From the NCBI RefSeq assembly GCF_900699785.1, contig NZ_LR535679.1:248001-312000 (forward strand): 64,000 nt of DNA. The letters are read 5' to 3'. A program made the translations under genes and the position numbers. This DNA is from Campylobacter showae. Lineage in GTDB: Bacteria > Campylobacterota > Campylobacteria > Campylobacterales > Campylobacteraceae. A model generated the notes under the pieces. That model made no database searches, was not told where the DNA came from, and worked only from the letters and a program-made list of their open reading frames with translations. Shown piece by piece: positions 46,374 through 55,691 of this stretch (its first letter is position 1; every line of letters begins with the position of its first letter).

Positions 46374-47502
46374 GCGTTTTGGCTATCTCTCGCACGCTCT
46401 CGCAGATATAGGCGACCTCTTCGTCGCTAAGCGCGTTATAAACCGGCAGCGAAAGCACCTGCTGATATGTTTTTAGCGCATTCGGGAAGGAATTTACCTT
46501 AAGCCCGTATTTGCTTTTATAGTAGCTCAAAAGGTGCATCGGCTTATAGTGAAGCGCCGTGTGGATGCCGCGTTCTAGCAGCTCTTTAGCGAACCCGTCG
46601 CGGTTTTTATCGATCTTGATGATGTACTGGATGTAGACGTGATCGCGCTTTTTGATCGGTAGCGAGACGTGCGGGCAGTCTGCGAGCTCTTTGTCGTAGA
46701 TAGCTGCGATCTGTCTGCGTCGAGCGATAAATTTATCCGTTTTTTCAAACTGAGCCACCGCATACGCCGCGCAAAGCCCGGTGAGGTCATACTTCACGCC
46801 GATATCGACGACGTCGTAGACGTAGCCTAGGTTGCCGTCTTTATCTATGCCGCCTTTTATGATCGCGTGGTTTCGTAGCAACCTAGCGCGCTCGGCGACC
46901 GCGTCGTCGTCGGTCAGCATAAAGCCGGCCGTCGCGATCGGGTTAGTTAGCTGCGAATGCACGTTAAAGCAAGAGATGAGCGAGCGGCTATCGGAGCCGA
47001 TTTTAACTCCGTTATAGGTTAAACCGATGGACTTGCCCGCATCGTCTAGTACCTTTACGTCGTACTCCTGTGCGATAGCGTAAATTTCGTCCATATCAGA
47101 AGCCTGTCCCGCGACGTGGTTTACGAATATACCTTTTAGTTTTTTGTGATTGTGCACTTTTAGGGTATTTCGTAGCGACTCGGCATTCATATTAAAGTCG
47201 TCTTCGTTGATGTCGACGAATATCGGCTCGGCATCAAAGTGCCTGATCGCCTGCGCCACGCTCGGAGTGGAGTTTACCGAGCAGATGATCTTGTCGCCGC
47301 GTTTTAGATCCATCGAGCAAAGCGCCAAATGGTGGGCGGCGCTGTTGTTGTTTGTAGTGATGGCGTGCTTTACGCCAAAATACTCCGTAAGCTCGGACTC
47401 CAGCCTCTCCACGATCACCGATCCGTGGTCTTTTAGAGCCTCTTTGATGAGCGTGGTTTCGGCCTCGTCGATGGACGGTCGATAAAACGCTATCTCTTCC
47501 AT
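46366..47502 (-). CDS. DegT/DnrJ/EryC1 family protein lacking the usual PLP lysine
   Basis: 378 residues, the usual length for sugar aminotransferases. Family landmarks: FYRPSIDEAETTLI at the N-terminus, DDAGKSIGLTYNGVKIGSDS (Asp for the PLP pyridine), RARLLRNHAI and the C-terminal LPVYNALSDEEVAYI. Where members have F-x-x-x-x-x-K-x-I-T-T-x-E-G-G, this reads CFNVHSQLTNPIATAGFML: no Lys. Either it uses PMP as a dehydrase-like enzyme or it is non-catalytic. Next to lpxK, it may modify a surface sugar; that is inference. Confidence 0.8.
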   Translation of the reverse strand: MEEIAFYRPSIDEAETTLIKEALKDHGSVIVERLESELTEYFGVKHAITTNNNSAAHHLALCSMDLKRGDKIICSVNSTPSVAQAIRHFDAEPIFVDINEDDFNMNAESLRNTLKVHNHKKLKGIFVNHVAGQASDMDEIYAIAQEYDVKVLDDAGKSIGLTYNGVKIGSDSRSLISCFNVHSQLTNPIATAGFMLTDDDAVAERARLLRNHAIIKGGIDKDGNLGYVYDVVDIGVKYDLTGLCAAYAVAQFEKTDKFIARRRQIAAIYDKELADCPHVSLPIKKRDHVYIQYIIKIDKNRDGFAKELLERGIHTALHYKPMHLLSYYKSKYGLKVNSFPNALKTYQQVLSLPVYNALSDEEVAYICESVREIAKTRV

Positions 47503-47719
47503 TGTGCCTCCTTGTTTTTTATTTTTATCTTACCTTGAATTACGTTTCTTTTTTAAATTTGCTTTTGCGCCGATATTTGGACGGCTTTTATCTATATTTT
47601 AGCCAAGCTTGCCTCTGCTGCTTTTAGCAAACCTATCGCGACTTTGCCGTCAAATTTCGCCCTTTTCCCACAAAACCTCAGCTAAATTTATTGCCGTAGC
47701 AGTAAATTTAGCTCAAATT

Positions 47720-48475
47720 TTACTCGCCGTCCAAGCTAGCAACGGGCGGCAACGAGAGTTTAAATTTATTCGCTCTCATCCTTGAAAATATAGTCGCGAC
47801 GAGTTTTGGATCAAATTCTTGCGCCAACTCGTCCTCGCTTTTGCTCTGAGCTAGACGCAAGACCTCATCTAGCCGCTCGTAGCTATAGCCTATGTCGGCC
47901 TCGTCGCTTTGCCCTTCCCAAAGGTCGGCGGACGGGGCTTTTGCGATGATTTTTTCATCGATGCCAAGCTCTTTAGCCAGCTCGTAAATTTCAGTCTTAA
48001 AGAGCTCGCCGATCGGATTTAGCGCGCACGCCATATCGCCGTAGATCGTGCCGTATCCAAGAAGGCGCTCGCTTTTGTTGCTAGTACCCACGACTAGCGC
48101 GTTTATCTTTGCCGAATAATCATATAGTAGGCACATCCTCGCCCTTGCGCTTAGATTTCCCATGCGCAAATTTGACGGCGGCTCGCCGATTTGCGCGGTA
48201 AAGCTATCTAAAATCGGCTGGATTTCGATGATTTTATGCGTTATTTTTAGATCTTCGCAAAGCTTTAGCGCGTCGTTTAAATTTCGCTCGTTCGAGTACT
48301 TCGTCGGCATCAAAAGCGCATGCGTTTCAATGCCCGTGCGTGCGCAAAGAGCGGCTACGACGGCAGAGTCTATGCCGCCGCTAACGCCCAGGACAAATCC
48401 TTTTGCGCCGCTTTTTTCGAGGTAACTCGCCAAAAACTCGGTTAGCTTCAGGCTGATCTGCGAATAATTTTTCAT
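47720..48475 (-). CDS. nadE: NAD synthetase (ammonia-dependent)
   Basis: About 251 residues from ATG 48475 (four codons inside a longer frame). P-loop LGVSGGIDSAVVAALCA (about 34-50), ARMCLLYDYS (about 130), and the C-terminal domain. Amidates nicotinate adenine dinucleotide with ammonia. Minus strand, divergent from the MBL hydrolase. Confidence 0.94.
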   Translation of the reverse strand: MKNYSQISLKLTEFLASYLEKSGAKGFVLGVSGGIDSAVVAALCARTGIETHALLMPTKYSNERNLNDALKLCEDLKITHKIIEIQPILDSFTAQIGEPPSNLRMGNLSARARMCLLYDYSAKINALVVGTSNKSERLLGYGTIYGDMACALNPIGELFKTEIYELAKELGIDEKIIAKAPSADLWEGQSDEADIGYSYERLDEVLRLAQSKSEDELAQEFDPKLVATIFSRMRANKFKLSLPPVASLDGE

Positions 48476-48593
48476 AACGATTATCACCGATAAATTTAAA
48501 TTCCAAAATATTATACAATTTTTTTATAAAATTTAACTTTTAAGCTTAAAAAATATACAATTTATTTTAATTAAATTTTATAAAAGGACAAAG

Positions 48594-49217
48594 GTGAAAA
48601 TTTTTTCAAAACCATGCGGAGATTATCAAACCAACTGCTACGTAGTATCCAAAAACGGGCGCGAGATTATTATTGATCCAGGTCAAGATTCATATGACTT
48701 TGTCGTAAAAAATTCACACGCGCCGCTCACTATTTTAAACACTCACGGACACTCCGATCACGTTCTTGACAATGTTAGCTTAAAAAATTTTTTTAATATC
48801 CCGGTATATATCCATAATAGCGATAATTTCATGCTTCACGAAGACCTTTGGGATGCCGGACAGCAGCCGATGTATGATGCGATCTGCGTAGGCGGAGCGA
48901 AATTTGAGGACGTTAAATTTAACATAGAAGACTTTGAGATCGAGTTTATGCACTTTCCCGGACATACGCCGGGATGCTGTATGGTACGCGTGGACGACGT
49001 GATCTTTAGCGGAGATTTTTTGTTTAGGGGCTCGATCGGACGCTATGATTTTCCGTTTTCAAACGCCGAGGATATGCGCCAAAGCTTGCTAAAATGCAAA
49101 AAAATACAGGGAGATTTTATACTACATCCTGGTCACGGCGAAAAAACGACACTAAAAGCCGAACGGGCGAATTTGGACTTTTGGATAGATATGATAGGCA
49201 AAGAGATGAGATTTTAA
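48594..49217 (+). CDS. Metallo-beta-lactamase-fold hydrolase (Cj0809c-like)
   Basis: 207 residues. Zinc motif NTHGHSDHVLD (about 50-60), HFPGHTPGCCMV (about 122), GDFLFRGSIGR and LHPGHGEKTT. Glyoxalase II-like architecture, but specificity unknown. GTG start, RBS AAAGGA. Confidence 0.9.
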   Translation: MKIFSKPCGDYQTNCYVVSKNGREIIIDPGQDSYDFVVKNSHAPLTILNTHGHSDHVLDNVSLKNFFNIPVYIHNSDNFMLHEDLWDAGQQPMYDAICVGGAKFEDVKFNIEDFEIEFMHFPGHTPGCCMVRVDDVIFSGDFLFRGSIGRYDFPFSNAEDMRQSLLKCKKIQGDFILHPGHGEKTTLKAERANLDFWIDMIGKEMRF

Positions 49218-49418
49218 CGGGTCAAATTTGATCTTTTAAAATTTCAAAATAACCGCGCCAAATTTTAAAAGGCAAATTTGACGGCGGCAGATTTGGCGTT
49301 AAATTTATGCAGGTTTTGCCAAAATGCCGTCCAAAAATACGGTGCAAAATAAAATTAAAAAGCAAAAGCGGCGCCAAATTTACCGCGCCGTCAGGTATGC
49401 TTTTAAATTTGAGCGATT

Positions 49419-49955
49419 TTACGCATTTTGCTTCGCCTCTTCTTTGCGTTTTTCTTCGTTTCGTCTTTGCGCGGCTTGTTTTTGCAGGTTGGTTTTGTAA
49501 ATTTTAAAGATATGATCCTCTAAAATCACAACCTGAAAAGTCCCCTCAAACACCTTTATATCGTTTGTTTTGCCAGTTACTCGCACCTCGCGCTTCTTGC
49601 TCTCGTTAAAGTGCGAGCGCGCATCGAATTCGATCGCTTCGTTTAGCTTGGTCGGGGCAAAAAAATGTATCTTAGCCCCGATAACGACGCTAAAAGTCTC
49701 ATTGACCGCCGCCATCGCCGCGTAGCTAGCCGCAGAGAAAACAAACCCGCTGTGTATAAGCCCCTCACTATCGGCAACCATGTCGCTCGTGGCGAAAAAA
49801 CGCGTTTTAGCGTGATTTGGCTCGAGCTGCGTCACAGTACCGCTTAGGCCGATTTTTATATTCGGCGAGGTTTTTAGTTCGTTGCGAAACGGATTTTCGT
49901 CCTCGGGCAGAACAACCCCGTCGCTACTGTTGTCGTCGTAGATATTTTCGTCCAT
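49419..49955 (-). CDS. Hotdog-fold protein, Cj0977-like
   Basis: 178 residues. The core LIHSGFVFSAASYAAMAAVNE with VVIGAKIHFFAPTKLNEAI is a hotdog helix and strands as in FapR/PaaI-like proteins, and matches C. jejuni Cj0977, a protein co-regulated with flagella and required for cell invasion there. Possibly binds an acyl-CoA. The basic tail (KQAAQRRNEEKRKEEAKQ) is disordered. 11 bases after cmoB. No clear sigma-28 promoter seen. Confidence 0.85.
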   Translation of the reverse strand: MDENIYDDNSSDGVVLPEDENPFRNELKTSPNIKIGLSGTVTQLEPNHAKTRFFATSDMVADSEGLIHSGFVFSAASYAAMAAVNETFSVVIGAKIHFFAPTKLNEAIEFDARSHFNESKKREVRVTGKTNDIKVFEGTFQVVILEDHIFKIYKTNLQKQAAQRRNEEKRKEEAKQNA

Positions 49956-49966
49956 TTTTCACCTTT

Positions 49967-50872
49967 TTATACGCTTAGTTTTAGATAGACCCGTTTTGGC
50001 GCGGGATAGCCCTCGACCGTGCGCGTAGGGTCTGCAGGATCGAGGAAATCGCCCAAGCTCTGCCCCAAGATCCACTCTGTTTTTCGCTGCTCGTGCGCGT
50101 CCGTCGGCTTTGTAGCTAAAATTTGCGCATCTTTAAAATTCGCCCTCTCGCACCAGTTTAAAAGCGCGCCAACGGTCGGCACGAAGTAGATATTCGGTAT
50201 CTTTGAGTAGGTATTTTTAGGGCTCAGGGCAAAATCGCCTTCCATATCAAGATACATCGTATCCAAAAAGAGCTCGCCGCCCGCATTTAGCGCGCCTTTT
50301 AGCTCTTTTAGCGTACGCACCGGATCGCTTCTGTGATAGAGCACGCCAAGACAAAATAGCGCGTCAAATTTGACGCCGTAGTGCGGCAGATGCTCCACGC
50401 CCAGCAGCTCATACTCTATACCCGAGCGCGCGAACGCATCGATAAATTTAAACTGCAAAAAGCTCATCACTCCGGGATCAAAACCGATTAGTTTTTTGGG
50501 GCGCTGGGGCAACATACGAAAGAGATAGTAGCCGTTGTTGCAGCCGATATCGCCCACGACTTTTTCCGCTAGATCCATGTGCGGTGCGAGTAGGTTAAAT
50601 TTAACAAAACTCCTCCACTCGCTATCTATCAAGATATCGTCTATCTTAAACGGTCCCTTGCGCCACGAGCGTAAATTTAGCACCGTTTGCAGCGTCTCTT
50701 CGCGCTGGACGGGGTTTAAATTTGCATTTATCTCGACTATATCGTCAAATTTGAGCTCAAATTCGCGATCCTTAAATTTAGCCGCCAGCTCCTCTACCTC
50801 CCGCATCAAAGGCGCGTAGGTTTTGCCCGCCAGCTCCCTAGCCTTAGCCGCTCTAGCCGCTTCTAAGCTCAT
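49967..50872 (-). CDS. cmoB: tRNA U34 carboxymethyltransferase
   Basis: 301 residues. SAM-binding DIGCNNGYYLFRML (about 115-128), DALFCLGVLYHRSDP (about 192-206) and PTDAHEQRKTEWILG. Uses carboxy-SAM to make cmo5U34 in tRNA. Its ATG overlaps the stop of the lipoprotein gene (TAATG). Confidence 0.92.
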   Translation of the reverse strand: MSLEAARAAKARELAGKTYAPLMREVEELAAKFKDREFELKFDDIVEINANLNPVQREETLQTVLNLRSWRKGPFKIDDILIDSEWRSFVKFNLLAPHMDLAEKVVGDIGCNNGYYLFRMLPQRPKKLIGFDPGVMSFLQFKFIDAFARSGIEYELLGVEHLPHYGVKFDALFCLGVLYHRSDPVRTLKELKGALNAGGELFLDTMYLDMEGDFALSPKNTYSKIPNIYFVPTVGALLNWCERANFKDAQILATKPTDAHEQRKTEWILGQSLGDFLDPADPTRTVEGYPAPKRVYLKLSV

Positions 50873-51051
50873 TACTCCGTCCAGTCGATGATGTTTTTAG
50901 GGCACTCTTTGTGATAGACGCCCGTCGCGTCGTAGTACTCCTTGCACTCGTTGTAGTACTTCGTCGTCACGCCGCGGTCGTTTAAAAACACGCAACCGCC
51001 AAGCATCGCCGCCAGAGCCGATAAAAGTAAAATTTGCGCTAGAGTTTTCAT
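50872..51051 (-). CDS. 59-residue lipoprotein (Cj0978c-like)
   Basis: A short gene: ATG 51051 overlaps the upstream stop (ATGA at 51048-51051) and its TAA overlaps the cmoB start. MKTLAQILLLSALAAMLGGC is a lipoprotein signal with the lipobox LGGC; the mature part (about 40 residues) has two more Cys (NECKEY, HKECPKN). C. jejuni has a similar small lipoprotein next to Cj0977. Function unknown. Confidence 0.8.
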   Translation of the reverse strand: MKTLAQILLLSALAAMLGGCVFLNDRGVTTKYYNECKEYYDATGVYHKECPKNIIDWTE

Positions 51052-51275
51052 TTGAAAAATTTAGCGTGCTTTTTCTTCATGTATTCGACGACTTCGAGCA
51101 CCTCGTCCACGCCCTCGGCATCCGAGTTTTCCAGCGCGTCGTCGATGCACTCGATGTAGGTCTCGGCAGCGTCCTCGAGCCTATCTTTTTTCACGCCGGC
51201 ATAATACAGCATCGCCTCTAGCATCATCGAAAGCTCGTAGCTTAGCTCGTCTACGGTAGGTTCTATTTCTTTCAT
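51048..51275 (-). CDS. Small acidic protein of unknown function
   Basis: 75 residues, helical and acidic (ETYIECIDDALENSDAEGVD). Starts 3 bases after the DHH gene stop and overlaps the lipoprotein start. No family recognised; probably a cytoplasmic helical bundle. Confidence 0.7.
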   Translation of the reverse strand: MKEIEPTVDELSYELSMMLEAMLYYAGVKKDRLEDAAETYIECIDDALENSDAEGVDEVLEVVEYMKKKHAKFFK

Positions 51276-51278
51276 TTT

Positions 51279-52397
51279 CTATCCTTGTAAAATCGTTTTT
51301 TTGGTTATCAGATCGGTTATCTGCGCTTTTACGTTCTCATAGCTAAAGCTATCCTTAAAGCCCGCAAAAAGCCCACCGCTAGCATTCACGTGTCCGCCGC
51401 CGCCGACTAAATTTTTAGCCATTAAGCTCACGTCCGCCTTGCCGTTGGCGCGAAAGCTCAGCGTCTTTTTGCTCGTAACATCGATAAAAAAATCAATATC
51501 GGGGTTCGCGACTAAAAAATCATTACCGATAACCGAGGTGTTGCCGATATTGTAGGTCAAAATGCCGTTAAGATCGTTATATTTTATGCTAAATTTCTCT
51601 TTTTCCTCGCTTAGTTTTTTTACGACGAAGGCTGAAATCAGATTGCTTAGCGTATCGTTTTTATCCTTTTTAAAAAAGTCCTTTTTAAATCCGAAAATCG
51701 CCTCGTCAAGCCCGACGTAGTCGTCTCCCGCGTCAAAAAACTCCCGTGCTCGTTTGATTAGATAAAAAAGATATCGCGAGTTTTCTGCCTCAAACATCGT
51801 TTTATTTATCTCTTTTGCGTTTGCGACGAGTCCGAGTCCGACCTTGCCCATTTCAAAATTTACGTCGTCTTTTAGCCAGATATCAACCGCATTTACGACG
51901 TCGCTAAAGTGATTTAGGCTAGCATCGATCCCGTAAATTTTAGCGAAAAAATCATGCGTGATCTTAGTCGCGCACCTTGAGCTATCTAAAAAATACCAGC
52001 TAAATTTGCTCGCGCATTCGGCTCCGCTTTGGTGGTGATCGAGAAGTAAAATTTTAGCGTTTTTATTTGCGAGCGCCTTTTCGTAGGCTTCGCACTGCTC
52101 CACGGTCAAATTTAGATCCGTTATCAGGATAAGCGCTTTTTCATCGCTTTTAGCCACTTCGCCCTCGCCGCAATTTTCGGACGCGTTTTGCGAGTTACCA
52201 TTTTGCTCGCCGCTTAAATTTGACTGCGTCTGGGCTATGCTTTTATCCGAAATTTGAGCCAAAATTTGATCAAATTTCTCATCAATCTCCTTGCCGTAGT
52301 TTGAGTTATAAAATTTAACGTTTTTAAAATAGTGATTCGTTATTACCTGCGCGCCGTATCCGTCCAGATCAGTGTGCGAGAGGTGATGGATGGTCAT
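51279..52397 (-). CDS. DHH/DHHA1 phosphoesterase
   Basis: 372 residues. HTDLDGYGAQ (about 8-17) and LLLDHHQSGAE (about 121) are the DHH metal site; GGGGHVNASGG (about 334) is the DHHA1 motif. Single-domain nano-RNase or c-di-AMP-type phosphodiesterase are possible. A 45-residue Ser/Glu/Asn-rich insertion between the first two motifs is unusual. Downstream of flhA by 8 bases. Confidence 0.85.
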   Translation of the reverse strand: MTIHHLSHTDLDGYGAQVITNHYFKNVKFYNSNYGKEIDEKFDQILAQISDKSIAQTQSNLSGEQNGNSQNASENCGEGEVAKSDEKALILITDLNLTVEQCEAYEKALANKNAKILLLDHHQSGAECASKFSWYFLDSSRCATKITHDFFAKIYGIDASLNHFSDVVNAVDIWLKDDVNFEMGKVGLGLVANAKEINKTMFEAENSRYLFYLIKRAREFFDAGDDYVGLDEAIFGFKKDFFKKDKNDTLSNLISAFVVKKLSEEKEKFSIKYNDLNGILTYNIGNTSVIGNDFLVANPDIDFFIDVTSKKTLSFRANGKADVSLMAKNLVGGGGHVNASGGLFAGFKDSFSYENVKAQITDLITKKTILQG

Positions 52398-52405
52398 TTT
52401 ATTCC

Positions 52406-54568
52406 TTACAAATTTGATATTTCTATCGTGCCTAGCGTCTCAAATGGCGTATTTGCCGCAACTTCGGCAAAGCTAAGCACCGTGATATCTATGGCGAAAT
52501 TCGCGCAGATATCGGCGATAAATTTACGCAAGCTAGGCTCCACGCAAAGTATCATCGAGCCGTACTCAGAGATCGGCCGCTTCGCCCTCGCCTCGCGCAG
52601 AGCCTGCACGATCGCCGACGTCTGCGAGACGTTTATCATCAGGTGATACGCGCCGTCTTTATACTGCACGGCGTCGATCAGCTTTTGCTGCGCGGCGGGC
52701 TCCATCACGTAAAAATTTAACCGCCCGCCCTCATCGACGTAAAGCGAAGTGATAGCGCGAGCAAGCGCGGTGCGGACGTGCTCGACGATCATATCGAGGT
52801 TCTTGCTAACCTCGGCGATGTCGCTTAGCGCCTCTAGGATGCTTAGCATATCTTTTATCGGGATGTGGTCTTTTAACAGCGCTTTTAGCACCTTTTGGAT
52901 CACTCCGATAGGCGCGATGCGCAGCGTATCCTCGACGATGACGGGGTATTCCGATTTTAGCTTGTCGAGCAAATTTTGCGTCTCTTGGCGAGTTAACAGC
53001 TCGGCGGCGTTTTGCTTTATCAGCTCGCTCATATGCGTGGAGATGACGCTCGCGGGATCTACGATCGTGTAGCCGCTTAGTATCGCGTCCTCCTTCACGC
53101 TCGCATCGATCCATAGCGCGTCTAGGCCAAACGCTGGCTCTTTAGTCGGGATACCTTCGATGTTGTCGCTAACTAGTCCGCTATCCATCGCGAGGAATTT
53201 ATCCGCGTAAATTTCCCCCTGCCCGATCACGACGCCTTTTAGCTTAAAGCGGTATTCGTTGGGCGGTAGTTGGAGGTTGTCGCGGATACGGATCTTTGGC
53301 ATCAAAAAACCAAGCTGTGCCGCGATATTTCGGCGCATCGCTCGTATGCGCTCGATGAGATCGGTCTCGGCGATCTTTAGAAGGCCGTAACCCAGATCAA
53401 GCTCTAAAATTTCAAGCTTTAAGATATCATTTATCTTAGCTTCCTCTTCGCGAGCGATCTCTTCTTCGCTTTTTTTAGGAGGTTTTGGTGCGGCCTGCCC
53501 TTCTTCTTCGCCTTGAGCAGAGCTTGCGCTTTGGGCCTTGGCGGTCAAATTTATCTTGCCCTCTTTTACCTCTTTCATTATAAAACCCATACTTAAAAAC
53601 AGAAGCGAGATAAATCCGAGAGATAGCGTCGGAAGCCCGGGAACTAGAGCAAAGATAAATAGTATAAAGCCTACTATTAGAAGCGTTTTATATTCGCCTA
53701 GTAGCTGCGTTAGCGAGCCTTCGGCGAAATTTTCATCATCCTTGCTAGCTCGAGTGATGATAATCGCCGTAGCCGTCGACGTGATGAGGCCAGGTATCTG
53801 GCTCACTAAGCCGTCGCCGATCGTTAGGATCGTGTAGTTTTGCGCCGAAGTAGCCATATCTAGGCCGTACTGAAACGAGCCGATAAGAAAGCCGCCGACG
53901 ATGTTTATGATAGTGATGATGATGCCCGCGACAGCATCGCCTTTTATAAATTTAGACGAACCATCCATCGCTCCGTAAAAATTCGCCTCGCTGATGATAG
54001 CTTCGCGGCGCTCTCTAGCGGTCTTTTCGTCGATTAGACCAGCGTTTAGGTCGGCGTCTATCGCCATTTGCTTACCCGGCATCGCATCGAGCGTAAATCT
54101 CGCCTGCACCTCGCTCACGCGCGTCGAACCTTTTGTAACGACCATGAAATTTATAAGAACTAGGATTGTAAAGACGATCACGCCGATGACGTAGTTGCCG
54201 CCTACGACGAACTGTCCGAAGCTCGAGATTATCTCGCTCACGGCATCGGGACCGTTGTGTCCTTCGCTCAAAATCATACGCGTGGTGGCTATGTTTAGCG
54301 AGAGTCTAAAAAGCGTGATGATGAGAATAAGCGTTGGAAACGTACTAAGGTCGGTAGGCTTTGGCACATAAACGGCGATCAGGATGATAAGCACCGAGAT
54401 AGAGATGGAAAGCGCAAGAAAAAAGTCCAAAACCGCACTAGGAAGCGGCACGATGATGATCGCAAGGATGGCGATTATGACGCCGACGATCGTGAGCCCC
54501 TTAAACCTGACGACAGGCTCTAAAAACGGTGCGACCAGAGTTAGGATATTGCGCTTTTGTTTTGCCAA
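52406..54568 (-). CDS. flhA: Flagellar export apparatus protein FlhA
   Basis: 720 residues. About eight helices in 1-330, then a cytoplasmic domain. FHIPEP landmarks such as GVIVFTILVLINFMVVTKG, RVSEVQARFTLDAMPGKQMA and DADLNAGLID are present. Component of the flagellar secretion gate; in Campylobacter also needed for sigma-54 flagellar gene activation, so it links to flgG and flgF here. The ATG follows the rrf2 stop by 3 bases. Confidence 0.96.
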   Translation of the reverse strand: MAKQKRNILTLVAPFLEPVVRFKGLTIVGVIIAILAIIIVPLPSAVLDFFLALSISISVLIILIAVYVPKPTDLSTFPTLILIITLFRLSLNIATTRMILSEGHNGPDAVSEIISSFGQFVVGGNYVIGVIVFTILVLINFMVVTKGSTRVSEVQARFTLDAMPGKQMAIDADLNAGLIDEKTARERREAIISEANFYGAMDGSSKFIKGDAVAGIIITIINIVGGFLIGSFQYGLDMATSAQNYTILTIGDGLVSQIPGLITSTATAIIITRASKDDENFAEGSLTQLLGEYKTLLIVGFILFIFALVPGLPTLSLGFISLLFLSMGFIMKEVKEGKINLTAKAQSASSAQGEEEGQAAPKPPKKSEEEIAREEEAKINDILKLEILELDLGYGLLKIAETDLIERIRAMRRNIAAQLGFLMPKIRIRDNLQLPPNEYRFKLKGVVIGQGEIYADKFLAMDSGLVSDNIEGIPTKEPAFGLDALWIDASVKEDAILSGYTIVDPASVISTHMSELIKQNAAELLTRQETQNLLDKLKSEYPVIVEDTLRIAPIGVIQKVLKALLKDHIPIKDMLSILEALSDIAEVSKNLDMIVEHVRTALARAITSLYVDEGGRLNFYVMEPAAQQKLIDAVQYKDGAYHLMINVSQTSAIVQALREARAKRPISEYGSMILCVEPSLRKFIADICANFAIDITVLSFAEVAANTPFETLGTIEISNL

Positions 54569-54571
54569 AAT

Positions 54572-54976
54572 TTACTTCTTGATTATATTTGCTAACGTAA
54601 TCGTATCTAAAAAATCGTCAATTTTAGACTGAAGCGCGCTAAACATCGGCCAAATTTGACACATTCCGCCCTTGCTGGAGGCACAGCTATCAGCCGAGAT
54701 AGAGCACTCAAATACCGCCATTTTACGCTTTTCTGCGCTTTCGATTATCCTTTTTATGCTGATTTCTTCAGGTTTTTGCGCGAGCATAAATCCGCCGTTT
54801 GCGCCCTTAAACGAAACCAAAATGCCCTCTCTAGCTAAATTTTGCAAAATTTTGGCCAAAAAGCTTTTTGATATCTCAAGCTCGCCCGACATCGTATCGA
54901 CGTCCGAGGGAGCGTCTTTTTGCGCTATGTAAATCAGCGAAAGCAGCGCGTATTCGCTTGCTTTTGTCAAAAGCAT
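54572..54976 (-). CDS. Rrf2-family Fe-S transcription regulator
   Basis: 134 residues. Winged helix at the N-terminus (EYALLSLIYIAQKDAPSD) and the three-cysteine cluster site ECSISADSCASSKGGMCQIW (about 91-110) as in IscR/NsrR-like proteins. Probably binds a [2Fe-2S] cluster. First gene of the flhA run, divergent from rpsO. Confidence 0.9.
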   Translation of the reverse strand: MLLTKASEYALLSLIYIAQKDAPSDVDTMSGELEISKSFLAKILQNLAREGILVSFKGANGGFMLAQKPEEISIKRIIESAEKRKMAVFECSISADSCASSKGGMCQIWPMFSALQSKIDDFLDTITLANIIKK

Positions 54977-55120
54977 AAATTCCCCTTAAATTTTTTGCGG
55001 ATATTTTATTAAATTTTATCTGCAAATTTGATTAAATCAATATTTTTTAAAACAGGCGCCGCATTTTTTGATTTTTATGATATAATCGCCTTTTTTAATC
55101 TCACCAATCAGGAGGTCATT

Positions 55121-55393
55121 ATGGCTTTGGATTCGGCTAAAAAAGCAGAAATTGTTGCGAAATTCGCTAGAAAAGAGAAAGATACAGGTTCTCCGGAAGT
55201 TCAGATCGCATTGCTAACAGCAAGGGTCGAGGAGCTAACCGAGCACCTAAAAATCTACAAAAAAGATCACTCGTCTCGCCTCGGACTACTTAAAATAGTC
55301 GGCCGCAGAAAACGCTTGATGAAATATCTAAAAGCTAAAGATTACGCAGCTTACACAAAAGTTATCACTGAGCTAAATCTCAGAGATAAATAA
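55121..55393 (+). CDS. rpsO: 30S ribosomal protein S15
   Basis: 90 residues from ATG 55121 with the best RBS in the window (AGGAGG, 6-base spacing) and TATAAT at 55081-55086. [22 protein letters not shown] and [20 protein letters not shown] are the S15 signatures. Binds 16S rRNA h20-h22. Confidence 0.97.
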   Translation: MALDSAKKAEIVAKFARKEKDTGSPEVQIALLTARVEELTEHLKIYKKDHSSRLGLLKIVGRRKRLMKYLKAKDYAAYTKVITELNLRDK

Positions 55394-55397
55394 TCCT

Positions 55398-55424
55398 AAG
55401 CCCCAAATTCGGGGCTTTTCTTTC
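55398..55424 (+). terminator. rpsO terminator
   Basis: AAGCCCC-AAATTC-GGGGCTT followed by TTCTTT. Confidence 0.85.
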
Positions 55425-55628
55425 AAATTTTACTTCTTAATTTATTTTCAAAATTTAGCACATCAAATTTTAGATTCCTAAAAATTGAGCAAAAACCAAA
55501 TTTACCATTCTCTTACATTAAATAGATTTAAATTTTCCCGCATACCGCTCATTTCACCCAAATTTTACCCTTCCGACATTGAGCCAGTTACACTCAGTTT
55601 ACCTAAATAATTTTTTTTAACTATAGCA

Positions 55629-55690
55629 CTTGACAATTATTCGCTCAATGTTGTATAATGCACCTAGCAATTTAAAGGAGAGAGTGCTAA
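55629..55690 (+). promoter_or_regulatory. Heat-shock promoter with HAIR-like and CIRCE-like sites
   Basis: TTGACA (55630-55635) and TATAAT (55654-55659) form the promoter (18-bp spacing). CTTGACA-N7-GCTCAAT (55629-55649) matches the HspR HAIR consensus CTTGAGT-N7-ACTCAAG at 10 of 14 positions. CTAGCAATT-N9-GAGTGCTAA (55664-55690) is a CIRCE with a perfect right half and a 6/9 left half, overlapping the RBS. HspR and HrcA may both repress here. Confidence 0.7.
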
Positions 55691-55691
55691 T

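Noticed and set aside
49956-50040. Sigma-28 promoter for the Cj0977-like gene
   Set aside because: Expected from C. jejuni, but I found no CGAT-type -10 with a proper -35 in the end of cmoB.
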